Notes: generated by a model from the letters alone, not told the origin. A stretch of 64,000 bases of DNA from Streptomyces sp. A2-16 (GCF_018128905.1 NZ_CP063808.1:5952001-6016000); one strand, 5' to 3'; numbered from the stretch's first letter, positions 1-8,569 are shown. Numbers and translations are program-made.

Positions 1-1
1 G

Positions 2-709
2 CTGGTCGAGCGGCTGCGCGGCGAGGTGGGACACCTGCTGCACTGCGGCACCGTGTGGCGCCACGGTCCCAGCCACAAGCTGCCGATCTCCGAGGCCACC
101 GGCACCCCGCCCGTCGGCGAGTACGGCATCCAGAAGGACCGGATCGCCCGGATGCTGAAGGAGGAGACCGCGTCCGGGGGCCTGGTGACCACGTCCCTGC
201 ACCCCGGGCACATCGTCGGCCCCGGCTGGCACCCGATCGGTCCGCTGGGGAACCTCGACCCGGCGGTCTGGTACACGCTCTCGGCCGGTCAGCCGCTGCG
301 GGTTCCGGGTCTCGGTGTCGAGCTGATGCACCATGTGCACGCCGACGATGTCGCCCAGGCCTTCGAGCGGGCGGTCGAGGAGCGGGACGCGGCGGCGGGC
401 GAGGACTTCACCGTCGTCGCCCCCACCGCGCTGAACGTGCGCGGGTACGCCCACATCGCCGCCGGCTGGTTCGGCCGGACCGCGACGCTGGAGACGGTGA
501 CCTGGGACCGGTTCCGCCAGGACACGGCCCCGGAGCACGCCGAGGCGAGCTGGGAGCACCTCTACCGCAGCCAGTGCCTCAGCATCGACAAGGCCAGGAC
601 CCTGCTCGGTTACGCCCCGCGCTACGAACCGGAGGACGCCGTACTGGAATCCGTCCGCCGGCTGATCGAGCGCGACGAGCTGAAGGTGGCCGCGCCCCTG
701 GTCCACTGA
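2..709 (+). CDS. NAD-dependent epimerase/dehydratase-type reductase, 5' end cut by window
   Basis: The reading frame is open from the left edge, so only the last 235 residues are visible and the Rossmann GxxGxxG nucleotide loop lies outside. The visible part carries a Y-G-I-Q-K stretch, which fits the YxxxK catalytic pair of extended short-chain dehydrogenases. It is followed by a substrate-domain pattern with HVHADDVAQAFERAV, typical of NAD-dependent epimerase/dehydratase proteins. A GTG at 26 could be read as a start but sits inside the domain. Substrate is unknown. The gene converges on the RpiB-family gene at 729-1178 with a 19-nt gap. Confidence 0.8.
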   Translation: MVERLRGEVGHLLHCGTVWRHGPSHKLPISEATGTPPVGEYGIQKDRIARMLKEETASGGLVTTSLHPGHIVGPGWHPIGPLGNLDPAVWYTLSAGQPLRVPGLGVELMHHVHADDVAQAFERAVEERDAAAGEDFTVVAPTALNVRGYAHIAAGWFGRTATLETVTWDRFRQDTAPEHAEASWEHLYRSQCLSIDKARTLLGYAPRYEPEDAVLESVRRLIERDELKVAAPLVH

Positions 710-728
710 CAGGACGGGACGCGGGCCG

Positions 729-1178
729 CTAGCCCCGGCCGGCGTCCAGGCTTCGCACGTGGGCCACGTTGGCCAGGTCCTCGGCGTCCTCGCTCGCCTC
801 CGCGGTGAACCAGGCGTCGAGGATCTCCCTGAGGAGGGGCCCGGAGGTGAGGCGGAGGCTGAGGGCCAGGACATTGGCGTCGTTCCAGCGGCGGGCGCCG
901 TCCGCGGTGCCCGCGTCCGTGCACAGCGCGGCCCGTACGCCGGGGACCTTGTTCGCGGCGATGGAGGCGCCGGTGCCGGTCCAGCAGCACACGATCGCCT
1001 GGTCGGCCGTCCCCTCGGCCACCTCACGGGCCGCGGCCTGCGAACAGACGGCCCATCGCGGGTCGGCGCCGGGGCTCAGGGCGCCGTACGCGACGACCTC
1101 GTGGCCACGTGTGCGCAACTCGTCGACGAGGGTGCGCGCCACTGGTTCGTCCATGTCCGAGGAGACGGAGATCCGCAT
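729..1178 (-). CDS. RpiB/LacAB-family sugar-phosphate isomerase
   Basis: This 149-residue protein matches the size and fold pattern of ribose-5-phosphate isomerase B / galactose-6-phosphate isomerase subunits. It has an N-terminal strand and nucleotide-like fold (RISVSSD). A CCWTGTG segment at residues 64-70 corresponds to the family's C-x-G-T-G phosphate/substrate loop, followed by NKVPGVRAALCTD and a WNDANVLALS region. The first active-site motif (usually DHAG) is replaced by DMDE, so the substrate may not be ribose 5-phosphate. ATG at 1178 is one base from the stop of the NUDIX gene, making it the last gene of a ROK-NUDIX-RpiB operon. Confidence 0.8.
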   Translation of the reverse strand: MRISVSSDMDEPVARTLVDELRTRGHEVVAYGALSPGADPRWAVCSQAAAREVAEGTADQAIVCCWTGTGASIAANKVPGVRAALCTDAGTADGARRWNDANVLALSLRLTSGPLLREILDAWFTAEASEDAEDLANVAHVRSLDAGRG

Positions 1179-1179
1179 G

Positions 1180-1902
1180 TCACGAGCCTACTCGGCGGCC
1201 CGCCCACCGGACGACGGGTTCCAGGTAGGCCACGTGCGGACCGGCGAGGTCCGGCAGTTCGGCGGGTGAGCCGACGAGCGCGATCCGGTCGAACTCCGGG
1301 ACGCGCCCCAGGGCCGTGTCGGCGGCGACCAGCGTCCTGAAGCGTTCCCGCAGGAGGTCGGCGGGGAGCGGCGGCGCCAGGTAGTGGACGCCGACCTGTC
1401 CGTCCTCGCCGTGGGTGACCAGACAGCGGGTGAGCTCGGCGGCCGGGAGGTCGACGCCCGTCTCCTCGGCCAGCTCCAGTGCCGCGTGGCGGCGCAGCGC
1501 GTGCTCGTCGAGCGGCTCGTCGCCGACGGGTGGCTCCACGGATCCGCCGGGGAACTGCCAGCGGCCGGGCGCGGCGGTGGCCGACGACATACGGCCCACC
1601 AGGACGCGTCCGTCCTCGGCCGGCTGCACCACGCTGACGAACAGGGACCGCTGCACGGTGGCGCCCGGGACGCGGCGCAGGGCGAAGTAGCGGTAGGTGA
1701 CCCGGGACCAGGAGACGAGCAGGGTGTCCGGGGTCTCGCGGGACAGTCCGGCGCAGACCGCCACCGGGCCGTCGAACAGGGCCGGATTGGCCAGGACCGC
1801 CTTGTCCCACTCACGGTCCATGGCCGTCCGCGCCACGGCCGGGAGCACCGGGGGCGCCACCTCGACCAGGCGCAGCCCCTCGGCGACCAGGAGTTCAGCC
1901 AC
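1180..1902 (-). CDS. NUDIX hydrolase-like protein with degenerate Nudix box
   Basis: The 240-residue protein carries a NUDIX-type core. FPGGSVEPP begins the box and LELAEETGV ends it, compared with the canonical G-x5-E-x7-REUxEExGU. The arginine of REU is leucine and the spacer between the halves is longer than usual, so hydrolysis of a nucleoside diphosphate-X substrate is likely by fold but not assured. The first ~85 residues precede the NUDIX fold. GTG at 1902 overlaps the ROK gene's stop by 8 nt, indicating translational coupling. The RpiB-like gene follows after 1 nt. A role in the same carbohydrate or nucleotide-sugar pathway is inference from operon structure only. Confidence 0.72.
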   Translation of the reverse strand: MAELLVAEGLRLVEVAPPVLPAVARTAMDREWDKAVLANPALFDGPVAVCAGLSRETPDTLLVSWSRVTYRYFALRRVPGATVQRSLFVSVVQPAEDGRVLVGRMSSATAAPGRWQFPGGSVEPPVGDEPLDEHALRRHAALELAEETGVDLPAAELTRCLVTHGEDGQVGVHYLAPPLPADLLRERFRTLVAADTALGRVPEFDRIALVGSPAELPDLAGPHVAYLEPVVRWAGRRVGS

Positions 1903-3139
1903 GGGTCAGTGCCCCCAGCGGGTCGTCCAGCACCGGCTGCCACGCCAACTCGGCCGCCCCGACGAGGCTGTTGTGGTCCAGGGTGCAGGCCAGGATGGGA
2001 ACACCGCCGCTCTGTCCCCACAGGCTGCGCTGGGCGACGACGGCACGCAGCCGCTCCGGATCGGCGTCCAGGAGGGTGCGGTGGAGGCCGCCGAGAATGA
2101 TCCGGTCCGGGTTGAGGATGTTGACCAGACCGGCGAGGCCCAGGCCCAGGCGGTCGATCAGCGACTCGGCCGCCGTACGGACGGCGGGGTCGTCATAGTG
2201 GTCGCGGACGAGGTCGTCGGCCTGCCGGAGCAGGGACTGCTCGGGGCCCGGGTCGAGTCCCGCCGCCGTGAGCAGGGCCAGCGGGTCGGCCTCGACGTCG
2301 AGGCAGCCCCGGCTGCCGCAGTGGCAGGGGCGGCCCTCGGGGTTCACGGTGAGGTGGCCGACTTCCAGGGCCAGGCCCGAACTGCCCGTGTGCAGACGCC
2401 CGTCGAGCACCAGCGCGCCGCCCACGCCCCGGTGTCCGGTCGCCACGCACAGCAGGTCCCGGGCGCCGCGGCCCGCGCCGTGCCGGTGCTCGGCGAGCGC
2501 GGCGAGGTTGACGTCGTTGCCCGCGAAGGCCGGTCCGGCGATGCCGGCGGCCCGCACGCACTCGTCGAAGATCCGGCGGACGGGGGCGCCCGCGGGCCAG
2601 GCGAGGTGCAGGGGGTTGAGGGCGAGGCCGTCGGGTTCGGCGACCGCGGACGGCACGGCCAGTCCGGCGCCCACGCAGCGTCTGCCGGTCGTGCGCAGCA
2701 GGTCGGCGCCCGCCTCCACGACGGACCCGAGGACCTTCGCCGGGTCGGCGTCGACGGTCTCGCAGCCGGGGGCGGTGGCGACGATACGGCCGCCCAGACC
2801 GACCAGGGCGGCGCGGAAACCGTCGGCGTGCACCTGGGCGGCGAGCACGACCGGGCCGTCCTCGGCAACCGCGAGGCGGTGCGAGGGCCTGCCCTGCGAA
2901 CCGGTGGCCGCGGTGGGCCGGGCGTCGACCCGGATCAGTCCGAGCGCCTCCAGCTCGGCCGCGACCGCGCCGGCCGTCGCCCGGGTCACCCCCAGCTCGG
3001 CGGTGAGCACGGCCCGGGTGGGCGCCCGCCCGGTGTGCACGAGCTCCAACGCGGGCCCGAGCGCACCGCGCCCCCGGTCCAGCCGCGCCCTCGAGGTCGT
3101 CCCTTCCCCCGCCGGCCGGGGGTCCGCCTTGCCGCTCAT
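1895..3139 (-). CDS. ROK-family transcriptional regulator
   Basis: A 414-residue protein with an N-terminal MarR-type winged helix (about residues 25-75) and a ROK sugar-binding domain (95-405). The ROK zinc site is visible as H262 and C272-x-C274-x4-C279 in GHLTVNPEGRPCHCGSRGCL. The GND at 207-209 corresponds to the conserved N-D near the sugar site. The kinase phosphate loop (DxGGT) is not present around residues 100-118, so it should sense a sugar or sugar phosphate rather than phosphorylate it. It heads the operon with the NUDIX and RpiB-like genes and probably controls it. GGGAGA lies upstream of the ATG. The NagC/XylR-type class is clear; the ligand is unknown. Confidence 0.88.
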   Translation of the reverse strand: MSGKADPRPAGEGTTSRARLDRGRGALGPALELVHTGRAPTRAVLTAELGVTRATAGAVAAELEALGLIRVDARPTAATGSQGRPSHRLAVAEDGPVVLAAQVHADGFRAALVGLGGRIVATAPGCETVDADPAKVLGSVVEAGADLLRTTGRRCVGAGLAVPSAVAEPDGLALNPLHLAWPAGAPVRRIFDECVRAAGIAGPAFAGNDVNLAALAEHRHGAGRGARDLLCVATGHRGVGGALVLDGRLHTGSSGLALEVGHLTVNPEGRPCHCGSRGCLDVEADPLALLTAAGLDPGPEQSLLRQADDLVRDHYDDPAVRTAAESLIDRLGLGLAGLVNILNPDRIILGGLHRTLLDADPERLRAVVAQRSLWGQSGGVPILACTLDHNSLVGAAELAWQPVLDDPLGALTRG

Positions 3140-3176
3140 GAGGGCGAGTCTCCCATGATCCGTTCGTGCCGACGGC

Positions 3177-3827
3177 CTACAGGCCGCTGACCCGCAGCGT
3201 GATGTTGAGGCGCCCGGTCAGCCCCAACTCGGGCGGCGCGGTGCCCGGATGCACCCGGGGCACCCCGTGGTGGGCGAGCCGCGACGGGCCGCCGAACACG
3301 AACAGGTCGCCGCTGCGCAGCTCGACGTCCGTGTAGGGCCTGGTCCGGGTCTCGGGGTTGCCGAAGCGGAAGACACAGGTGTCGCCGAGGCTCAAGGAGA
3401 CCACGGGCGCGTCCGACTTCTCGTCGCTGTCGCGGTGCATGCCCATGCGGGCGTCGCCGTCGTAGAAGTTGATCAGTGCGATGTCGTATCCGCGGACGTC
3501 GGCGCCCAGGGCGTCCCGGACCGCCCGCCGGCCCAGCTCGCCCAGCCAGGGCGGGAAGGGCTTCACCGGTGACCCGTCGCCGTCGGCGACCGTGCGGGCG
3601 TAGGCGTACGGGTACCAGTGCCAGCCCAGGCAGACCTGCCGGGCGGTCATGGTGCCGCCGCCCGGGGTGCGCACCGTGCGCAGTCCGGCGGGCGGACGCG
3701 CCCACTCCCGGCAGGCCTCCAGGAGCTCGCGCTGCCGTGCCGGGACCAGCCAGTCGGGCACATGCACCGCACCGGGCGCGACCTGCGCGCGGGGCCGGGG
3801 GAACAGCTCGGCTTCCATGCCCTCCAT
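3177..3827 (-). CDS. AlkB-type 2-oxoglutarate/Fe(II) dioxygenase
   Basis: This 216-residue protein has all hallmarks of AlkB-family alkylated nucleic-acid demethylases. NFY at 120-122 sits before the metal motif H131-R-D133. A distal histidine lies in RLAHHGV (H186/H187), and R206-LN-208...R212 matches the RxNxTxR 2-oxoglutarate-binding signature. Length agrees with bacterial AlkB (about 216). It would remove 1-methyladenine or 3-methylcytosine lesions oxidatively in the cytoplasm. A second in-frame ATG at 3818 could be the true start. It stands alone, divergent from the rRNA methyltransferase gene. No adaptive-response (Ada) gene is adjacent. Confidence 0.88.
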   Translation of the reverse strand: MEGMEAELFPRPRAQVAPGAVHVPDWLVPARQRELLEACREWARPPAGLRTVRTPGGGTMTARQVCLGWHWYPYAYARTVADGDGSPVKPFPPWLGELGRRAVRDALGADVRGYDIALINFYDGDARMGMHRDSDEKSDAPVVSLSLGDTCVFRFGNPETRTRPYTDVELRSGDLFVFGGPSRLAHHGVPRVHPGTAPPELGLTGRLNITLRVSGL

Positions 3828-3874
3828 CCTGCCCGAGCCGGTCTGAGCTGCGACTCCGATAGCCTTGACGCACG

Positions 3875-5029
3875 ATGGACGACCGTATGACGACCCCCTG
3901 GGGCGAGCTCGCGCTCACCCGTTTCCCCGAGGACCCGCGTGACCGGCTGCGCGCCTGGGACGCCTCCGACGAGTATCTGCTGAGGCATCTGGCGGACGAG
4001 CGGGTGGCCCTGTCCGGCACGGTCGTGGTGGTCGGGGACCGCTGGGGCGCCCTGGTCACCGCGCTGGCCGCGCACCGGCCGGTGCAGATCACCGACTCCT
4101 TCCTCAGCCAGGAGGCGACCCGGGCCAACCTCGGGCGCGCCGACGTCGAGCCCGGCACCGTCCGGCTGCTCACCACGCAGGACCCGCCGCCCGGCCGCAT
4201 CGACGTCCTGCTGGTGCGGGTGCCGAAGAGCCTGGCCCTGCTGGAGGACCAGTTGCTGCGGCTGGCGCCCGCGGTGCACGAGAGCACGGTCGTGGTCGGC
4301 ACCGGAATGGTGAAGGAGATCCACACCTCGACGCTCCGGTTGTTCGAACGGATCCTCGGGCCGACCCGCACCTCGCTGGCCGAGAAGAAGGCCCGGCTCA
4401 TCCACTGCACCCCGGAGCCGACGCTCGAACGGCCCGCCAACCCCTGGCCGTACGGCTACACGCTTCCCGAGGGCATCGGTGCCGCCTCCGGCCGGACCGT
4501 CCTCAACCACGCGGGCGTCTTCTGCGCGGACCGCCTCGACATCGGCACCCGGTTCTTCCTCCAGCACCTCCCGGACGGCCGCGGCTCCCGGCGGGTCGTG
4601 GACCTGGGCTGCGGCAACGGAGTCGTCGGCACGGCCGTGGCCCTCGCCGACCCCGAGGCCGAGGTGCTGTTCGTGGACGAGTCCTTCCAGGCCGTCGCCT
4701 CGGCCGAGGGGACGTACAAGGCCAACGGGGTGCCGGGGCACGCGGAGTTCCGGGTCGGGGACGGTCTGGCGGGGGTCCCGGCGGGCAGCGTCGACCTCGT
4801 CCTCAACAACCCGCCGTTCCACTCCCACCAGGCCACGACGGACACGACGGCCTGGCGGATGTTCACCGATGCGCGCAGGGCGCTGCGGCCCGGCGGTGAG
4901 CTGTGGGTGGTCGGGAACCGCCACCTCGGGTACCACGTGAAGCTGCGGAAGCTGTTCGGCAACAGCCAACTGGTCGCCAGCGACCCGAAGTTCGTGGTGC
5001 TGAAAGCGGTGAAGAGATCGAGTGACTGA
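3875..5029 (+). CDS. RlmG/RsmC-type class I rRNA methyltransferase
   Basis: A 384-residue two-domain methyltransferase. Residues 1-200 form the inactive N-terminal methyltransferase-like domain seen in RlmG/RsmC. Residues 215-384 hold the active domain with the SAM loop VVDLGCGNGV at 241-250 and the N2-guanine-specific NNPPFH motif at 311-316. By family it would methylate N2 of a guanine in ribosomal RNA (RlmG acts on G1835 of E. coli 23S rRNA); the exact site here is not shown by sequence. ATG at 3887 (MTTPWGEL) is an alternative start, as no clear ribosome site precedes 3875. The stop overlaps the next methyltransferase gene by 8 nt. Confidence 0.85.
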   Translation: MDDRMTTPWGELALTRFPEDPRDRLRAWDASDEYLLRHLADERVALSGTVVVVGDRWGALVTALAAHRPVQITDSFLSQEATRANLGRADVEPGTVRLLTTQDPPPGRIDVLLVRVPKSLALLEDQLLRLAPAVHESTVVVGTGMVKEIHTSTLRLFERILGPTRTSLAEKKARLIHCTPEPTLERPANPWPYGYTLPEGIGAASGRTVLNHAGVFCADRLDIGTRFFLQHLPDGRGSRRVVDLGCGNGVVGTAVALADPEAEVLFVDESFQAVASAEGTYKANGVPGHAEFRVGDGLAGVPAGSVDLVLNNPPFHSHQATTDTTAWRMFTDARRALRPGGELWVVGNRHLGYHVKLRKLFGNSQLVASDPKFVVLKAVKRSSD

Positions 5030-5783
5030 TTCCTCGGCGCGCGACTTCTACGACTCGCTGGCTCCGGACTACCACCGGATCTTCGCGGACTGGGACGCGA
5101 GCATGGCCCATCAGGCGGCGGCTCTGGGAGCCCTCCTGGGGCCGGGCCCGCACCGGGTCCTCGACTGCGCGTGCGGGATCGGGACCCAGGCGATCGGCCT
5201 GGCCCTGGCGGGGCACCGGGTCGTGGGCAGCGACCTCAGTCCCGTGGCCGCCGCTCGCGCCGCGGTGGAGGCATCGGCCCGCGGCGCCCTGCTGCCGACG
5301 GCCGCCGCGGACATGCGGCGGCTGCCGTTCGCGCCGGGTGTCTTCGACGTGGTGGTCTGCGCCGACAACTCGGTGGCGCATCTGCTGACGGCCCCGGATG
5401 TCGGGGCCGCGCTCGCGGGCATGCGGCGGGTGCTGCGGGACGACGGCCTGCTGCTGCTCACGCTCCGGGACTACGACGAGATCCGCCGGACCAGACCCGG
5501 CGCATCGCCCCCGCAGGTCTCCGGGACCTCCGACGACCGGGTGGTCACCTTCCAGCTGTGGCACTGGCACGAGGACGGTGAGCGCTACGACGTGGAGCAC
5601 TTCCAGCTCGTGCCAGGCGACGGGGACGGTTGGGCCGTCCGCGTGCGCCGTACGACCTCCTGGGCGCTGACCCGTTCGCAGTTGACGGAGTTCGTGACCG
5701 CGGCCGGTTTCACCGGCGTGCGGTGGCACGATCCGGCCGCCGGCGGCTTCTACCAGCCCGTTCTCACGGCCCGAGCAGCCTGA
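5022..5783 (+). CDS. Class I SAM-dependent methyltransferase
   Basis: A 253-residue small-molecule-type methyltransferase. SAM motif I reads VLDCACGIGTQAIGLA (about 47-62), an acidic strand end follows at GSDLS, and the post-I region DVVVCADNSVAHL resembles methyltransferase family 11/25 members. The GTG start at 5022 lies inside the rRNA methyltransferase gene, so the two are translationally coupled. The gene ends 20 nt inside the convergent aldolase gene. The substrate is unknown; the pattern is common in Streptomyces and resembles glycine/sarcosine-type N-methyltransferases only loosely. Confidence 0.82.
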   Translation: MTDSSARDFYDSLAPDYHRIFADWDASMAHQAAALGALLGPGPHRVLDCACGIGTQAIGLALAGHRVVGSDLSPVAAARAAVEASARGALLPTAAADMRRLPFAPGVFDVVVCADNSVAHLLTAPDVGAALAGMRRVLRDDGLLLLTLRDYDEIRRTRPGASPPQVSGTSDDRVVTFQLWHWHEDGERYDVEHFQLVPGDGDGWAVRVRRTTSWALTRSQLTEFVTAAGFTGVRWHDPAAGGFYQPVLTARAA

Positions 5784-6615
5784 TGATCCGCCGGGCGGCC
5801 TCGACCATCGCGTCCCGCCCCGCGCTCAGGTACTTGCGGGAGTCCACCGCCTCGGGGTGAGCCGCCAGGAACTCCCGGATCGCGCCCGTCATGGCGACGT
5901 TGAGCGCGGTGCCGACGTTGACCTTGGCGATGCCGCCCGCGACCGCCGCGGTGAGTTCGTCGTCGCGGACTCCGGAGGAGCCGTGCAGGACGAGGGGCAC
6001 CTCCAGCACGGCGGAGAGGTGCTTGAGGAGGTCGTGGTCGAGGGTGGCGGTGCGTTCGGTCATCGCGTGGGCGCTGCCGATGGCCACGGCGAGGGCGTCC
6101 ACGCCGGAGTCGGTGACGAAGGCGCGGGCCTCGACGGGGTCGGTGCGGGCGCCGGGGGCGTGGGCGTCCAGCGGGGGCCGGCCCTGCTTGCCGCCCACCT
6201 CACCCAACTCCGCCTCGATCCACAGTCCTTGGGAGTGCGCCCAGTCTGCGGCGGCCCGGGTCGCGGCGAGGTTCTCGGCGTAGGGCAGGTGGGCCGCGTC
6301 GTACATCACGGAGCCGAAGCCGGCGTCGGCCGCCTGGCGGAGCAGGTCGTCGCTCTGGACGTGGTCGAGGTGCAACGCGACGGGTACGGCGGCGTGTTCG
6401 GCCGCGGTGACGGCGGCGCGGGAGAGCGGGTGGAGGCGGCCGTGGCGGAACTTGACGGCGTTCTCGCTGACTTGGAGTACGACGGGCGAGTCGAGGGACT
6501 CGGCGGCGGCGATGACGGCCTCGACGTGTTCCAGGGTGATGATGTTGAAGGCGGCGACCGCGGAGCGGGTGGTGGCGGCGCGGGTGACGAGCTCGCCGGT
6601 GGTGACCAGGGGCAC
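5764..6615 (-). CDS. Class II (zinc) fructose/tagatose-bisphosphate aldolase family protein
   Basis: A 283-residue class II aldolase. AAFNIITLEHVEA near the N terminus, the zinc and catalytic region LHLDHVQSD, the glutamate-containing AELGEVGG and the phosphate-binding VLHGSSGV are all family motifs, closest in style to GatY/KbaY/FbaA. It would cleave a ketose bisphosphate to dihydroxyacetone phosphate and an aldehyde. GTG at 6615 is preceded by AGGAG and lies 8 nt after the stop of the SIS isomerase gene. A much longer frame reading upstream to 7566 is an antisense-frame artefact. The 3' end overlaps the convergent methyltransferase gene by 20 nt. Confidence 0.88.
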   Translation of the reverse strand: MPLVTTGELVTRAATTRSAVAAFNIITLEHVEAVIAAAESLDSPVVLQVSENAVKFRHGRLHPLSRAAVTAAEHAAVPVALHLDHVQSDDLLRQAADAGFGSVMYDAAHLPYAENLAATRAAADWAHSQGLWIEAELGEVGGKQGRPPLDAHAPGARTDPVEARAFVTDSGVDALAVAIGSAHAMTERTATLDHDLLKHLSAVLEVPLVLHGSSGVRDDELTAAVAGGIAKVNVGTALNVAMTGAIREFLAAHPEAVDSRKYLSAGRDAMVEAARRIIRLLGP

Positions 6616-6623
6616 GACGTCTC

Positions 6624-7508
6624 CTAGGGGCGGTCGAGGATCACCGAACGGGTGAGGTGGCGGGGCTGGTCCGGGTCGAGGCCGCGGGCGGCGGCGACGG
6701 CGACCGCGAGGCGCTGCACGCGGACCAGTTCGGCCAGGGGGTCCAGGGCGCCCGGCACCCACAGTCCGCCGGTCTCCCGCACCTGTTCGGCCAGCCCTTC
6801 GGGGGCTTCGCCGAGCATCCAGGTGGCGGTGCCGTGGGTGGTGATGCTGATCGGACCGTGCCGGTACTCCATCGCGGGGTAGGCCTCGGTCCAGGCGAGG
6901 GACGCCTCGCGCATCTTCAGCCCGGCCTCGTTGGCCAGCCCCACGGTCCATCCCCGGCCGAGGAAGGTGAACTGCGTGCACGCGACGAGGCCGTCGGGCA
7001 GGGGCGTCGAGAGCGCGGTGCGGGCGTCGGCGACGACGGCGTCGGTGTGCAGGCCCAGGTGGGCGCGGAGCAGGGTGAGGGCGGTGGTCGCGAACCTCGT
7101 CTGGACGACGGAGCGTTCGTCGGCGAAGTCGAGGACGACGACCTCGTCGGCGGCGGTCATGACGGGGGTGGCGGGGTCCGCGGTGAGGGCCGTGGTGCGG
7201 GTGCCGCCCTTCAACCGGCCCAGCAGGTCCAGGACTTCGGTCGTCGTGCCGGAGCGGGTGAGGGCGACGACCCGGTCGTAGGAGCGGCCGCGGGGGAACT
7301 CCGAGGCGGCGAAGGCGTCCGTCTCTCCCTGGCCCGCGCCTTCGCGCAGCGCCGCCACCGCCTGTGCCATGAAGTACGAGGTGCCGCAGCCGACGATCGC
7401 GACCCGTTCCCCGGCCGCGGGGAGCGCGTCGGAGTGGTGCGCGGCCGCCGCGGCCGCACGGGTCCAGCACTCGGGCTGACTGGTCAGCTCGTCCTCGACA
7501 TGGGTCAT
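6624..7508 (-). CDS. SIS-domain sugar-phosphate isomerase/deaminase (AgaS/GlmS-like)
   Basis: A 294-residue double-SIS protein. VGCGTSYFMAQAV (about 37-49) and TRSGTTTEVLD (about 84-94) are the phosphosugar-binding signatures of the first SIS domain. EYRHGPISI in the second half matches the family's EFRHGP motif near the catalytic site of GlmS/AgaS-type enzymes. It lacks the glutamine amidotransferase domain of GlmS, so it probably isomerises or deaminates an amino-sugar phosphate. ATG at 7508 was chosen over GTG at 7514 because GGAGG lies 7 nt upstream of the ATG. It pairs with the aldolase gene in an Aga-like amino-sugar catabolic operon opposite a DeoR regulator. Confidence 0.85.
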   Translation of the reverse strand: MTHVEDELTSQPECWTRAAAAAAHHSDALPAAGERVAIVGCGTSYFMAQAVAALREGAGQGETDAFAASEFPRGRSYDRVVALTRSGTTTEVLDLLGRLKGGTRTTALTADPATPVMTAADEVVVLDFADERSVVQTRFATTALTLLRAHLGLHTDAVVADARTALSTPLPDGLVACTQFTFLGRGWTVGLANEAGLKMREASLAWTEAYPAMEYRHGPISITTHGTATWMLGEAPEGLAEQVRETGGLWVPGALDPLAELVRVQRLAVAVAAARGLDPDQPRHLTRSVILDRP

Positions 7509-7540
7509 GGGCACACCTCCGTCGTTTTGATTTTTCCTGC

Positions 7541-7574
7541 AAGATACAGCGCACTTTCAAGCACAATCAAGCAT
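7541..7574 (-). promoter_or_regulatory. Promoter of SIS/aldolase operon with direct-repeat operator
   Basis: Read leftward, TTGATT (7570-7565) and TATCTT (7546-7541) are separated by 18 bp and make a plausible -35/-10 pair for the SIS gene. The -35 lies inside a direct repeat on the plus strand, TTTCAAGCAC then AATCAAGCAT (7555-7574), a 10-bp period that would place repeats on one helix face. This is a good candidate site for the divergent DeoR regulator at 7632. Confidence 0.55.
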
Positions 7575-7631
7575 TCGCGCACAGGTGCGGTGCGCTAGGG
7601 TCACCGGGAGGCGGAGGAGCGGAGGGTGCGG

Positions 7632-8411
7632 ATGTCCCGGGACGCCCGTTGGAAGGCGCTGCTGGAGCTGCTGGTCGATCGGGGCCGGCTGGACGTCGAG
7701 GAAGCGGCCGTCGAGCTGGAGGTCTCGGCCGCGACGATCCGCCGCGACCTCGACCAGCTGGCCGAACAGCAGATGCTGGTGCGCACCCGGGGCGGCGCCG
7801 TCGTGCACGGGGTGTCGTACGAGCTGCCGCTGCGGTACAAGACGGCCCGCCACGCCTCCGAGAAGCAGCGCATCGCCAAGGCGGTCGGGGAGCTGATCGC
7901 GCCCGGCGAGGCCGTGGGCCTGACCGGTGGCACGACCACCACCGAGGTGGCGCGGGCGCTCGCCGTGCGCGGGGACCTCTCCAGCGGCTCGCCCGCGCTG
8001 ACGATCGTCACCAACGCGCTCAACATCGCCAATGAGCTGGCCGTACGCCCTCAGTTCAAGATCGTGCTGACGGGCGGGGTCGCGCGTCCCCAGTCGTACG
8101 AGCTGGTCGGGCCGCTCGCGGACGGGGTGCTCGGTCAGATCACTCTCGACGTGGCGGTGCTCGGTGTCGTCGCCTTCGACGCCACGCACGGTGCCGCCGC
8201 CCACGACGAGGCGGAGGCGGCGATCAACCGACTGCTGTGCGAGCGGGCCGAGCGGGTGGTCGTGGCCGCCGATTCCAGCAAGCTCGGGCAGCGGGCGTTC
8301 GCCCGGATCTGCGGTGCCGAGAGGGTCGGCACGCTGGTCACGGACTCGGCGGCGGCGCCGGAGACGGTCCGGCGGTTCGAGGAGGCGGGGGTACGCGTCC
8401 TCACCGTCTGA
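7632..8411 (+). CDS. DeoR/GlpR-family transcriptional regulator
   Basis: A 259-residue regulator with an N-terminal DeoR helix-turn-helix (about residues 8-58, including VSAATIRRDLDQLAEQ). It has a C-terminal sugar-phosphate sensor domain with the ligand motif GLTGGTTTTEVA and a VVAADSSKLG segment. Such proteins repress sugar-phosphate catabolic operons and release DNA on binding a phosphorylated intermediate. ATG at 7632 is preferred over GTG at 7626 since GGAGG ends 6 nt before it. It is divergent from the SIS-isomerase/aldolase operon, which is its likely target along with itself. Confidence 0.88.
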   Translation: MSRDARWKALLELLVDRGRLDVEEAAVELEVSAATIRRDLDQLAEQQMLVRTRGGAVVHGVSYELPLRYKTARHASEKQRIAKAVGELIAPGEAVGLTGGTTTTEVARALAVRGDLSSGSPALTIVTNALNIANELAVRPQFKIVLTGGVARPQSYELVGPLADGVLGQITLDVAVLGVVAFDATHGAAAHDEAEAAINRLLCERAERVVVAADSSKLGQRAFARICGAERVGTLVTDSAAAPETVRRFEEAGVRVLTV

Positions 8412-8569
8412 GGGCCCGCACCGCACGAGGGGAGGGCCGCGCCGGTGGGCCGAACCGGAGGCGGCAGCACGGGGGGCCGAGCCGGGGGCCGCACGAGAGG
8501 CCGAACGGGACGGCCGTTCCCCTGACACCCGTGGCCGATCCTGCTTAGGCTGATCGGCAGGAGGCTGCG

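Noticed and set aside
5764-7566. An apparent 600-residue fusion upstream of the aldolase.
   Set aside because: The N-terminal half is the off-frame shadow of the SIS gene; GTG 6615 with AGGAG is the real aldolase start.
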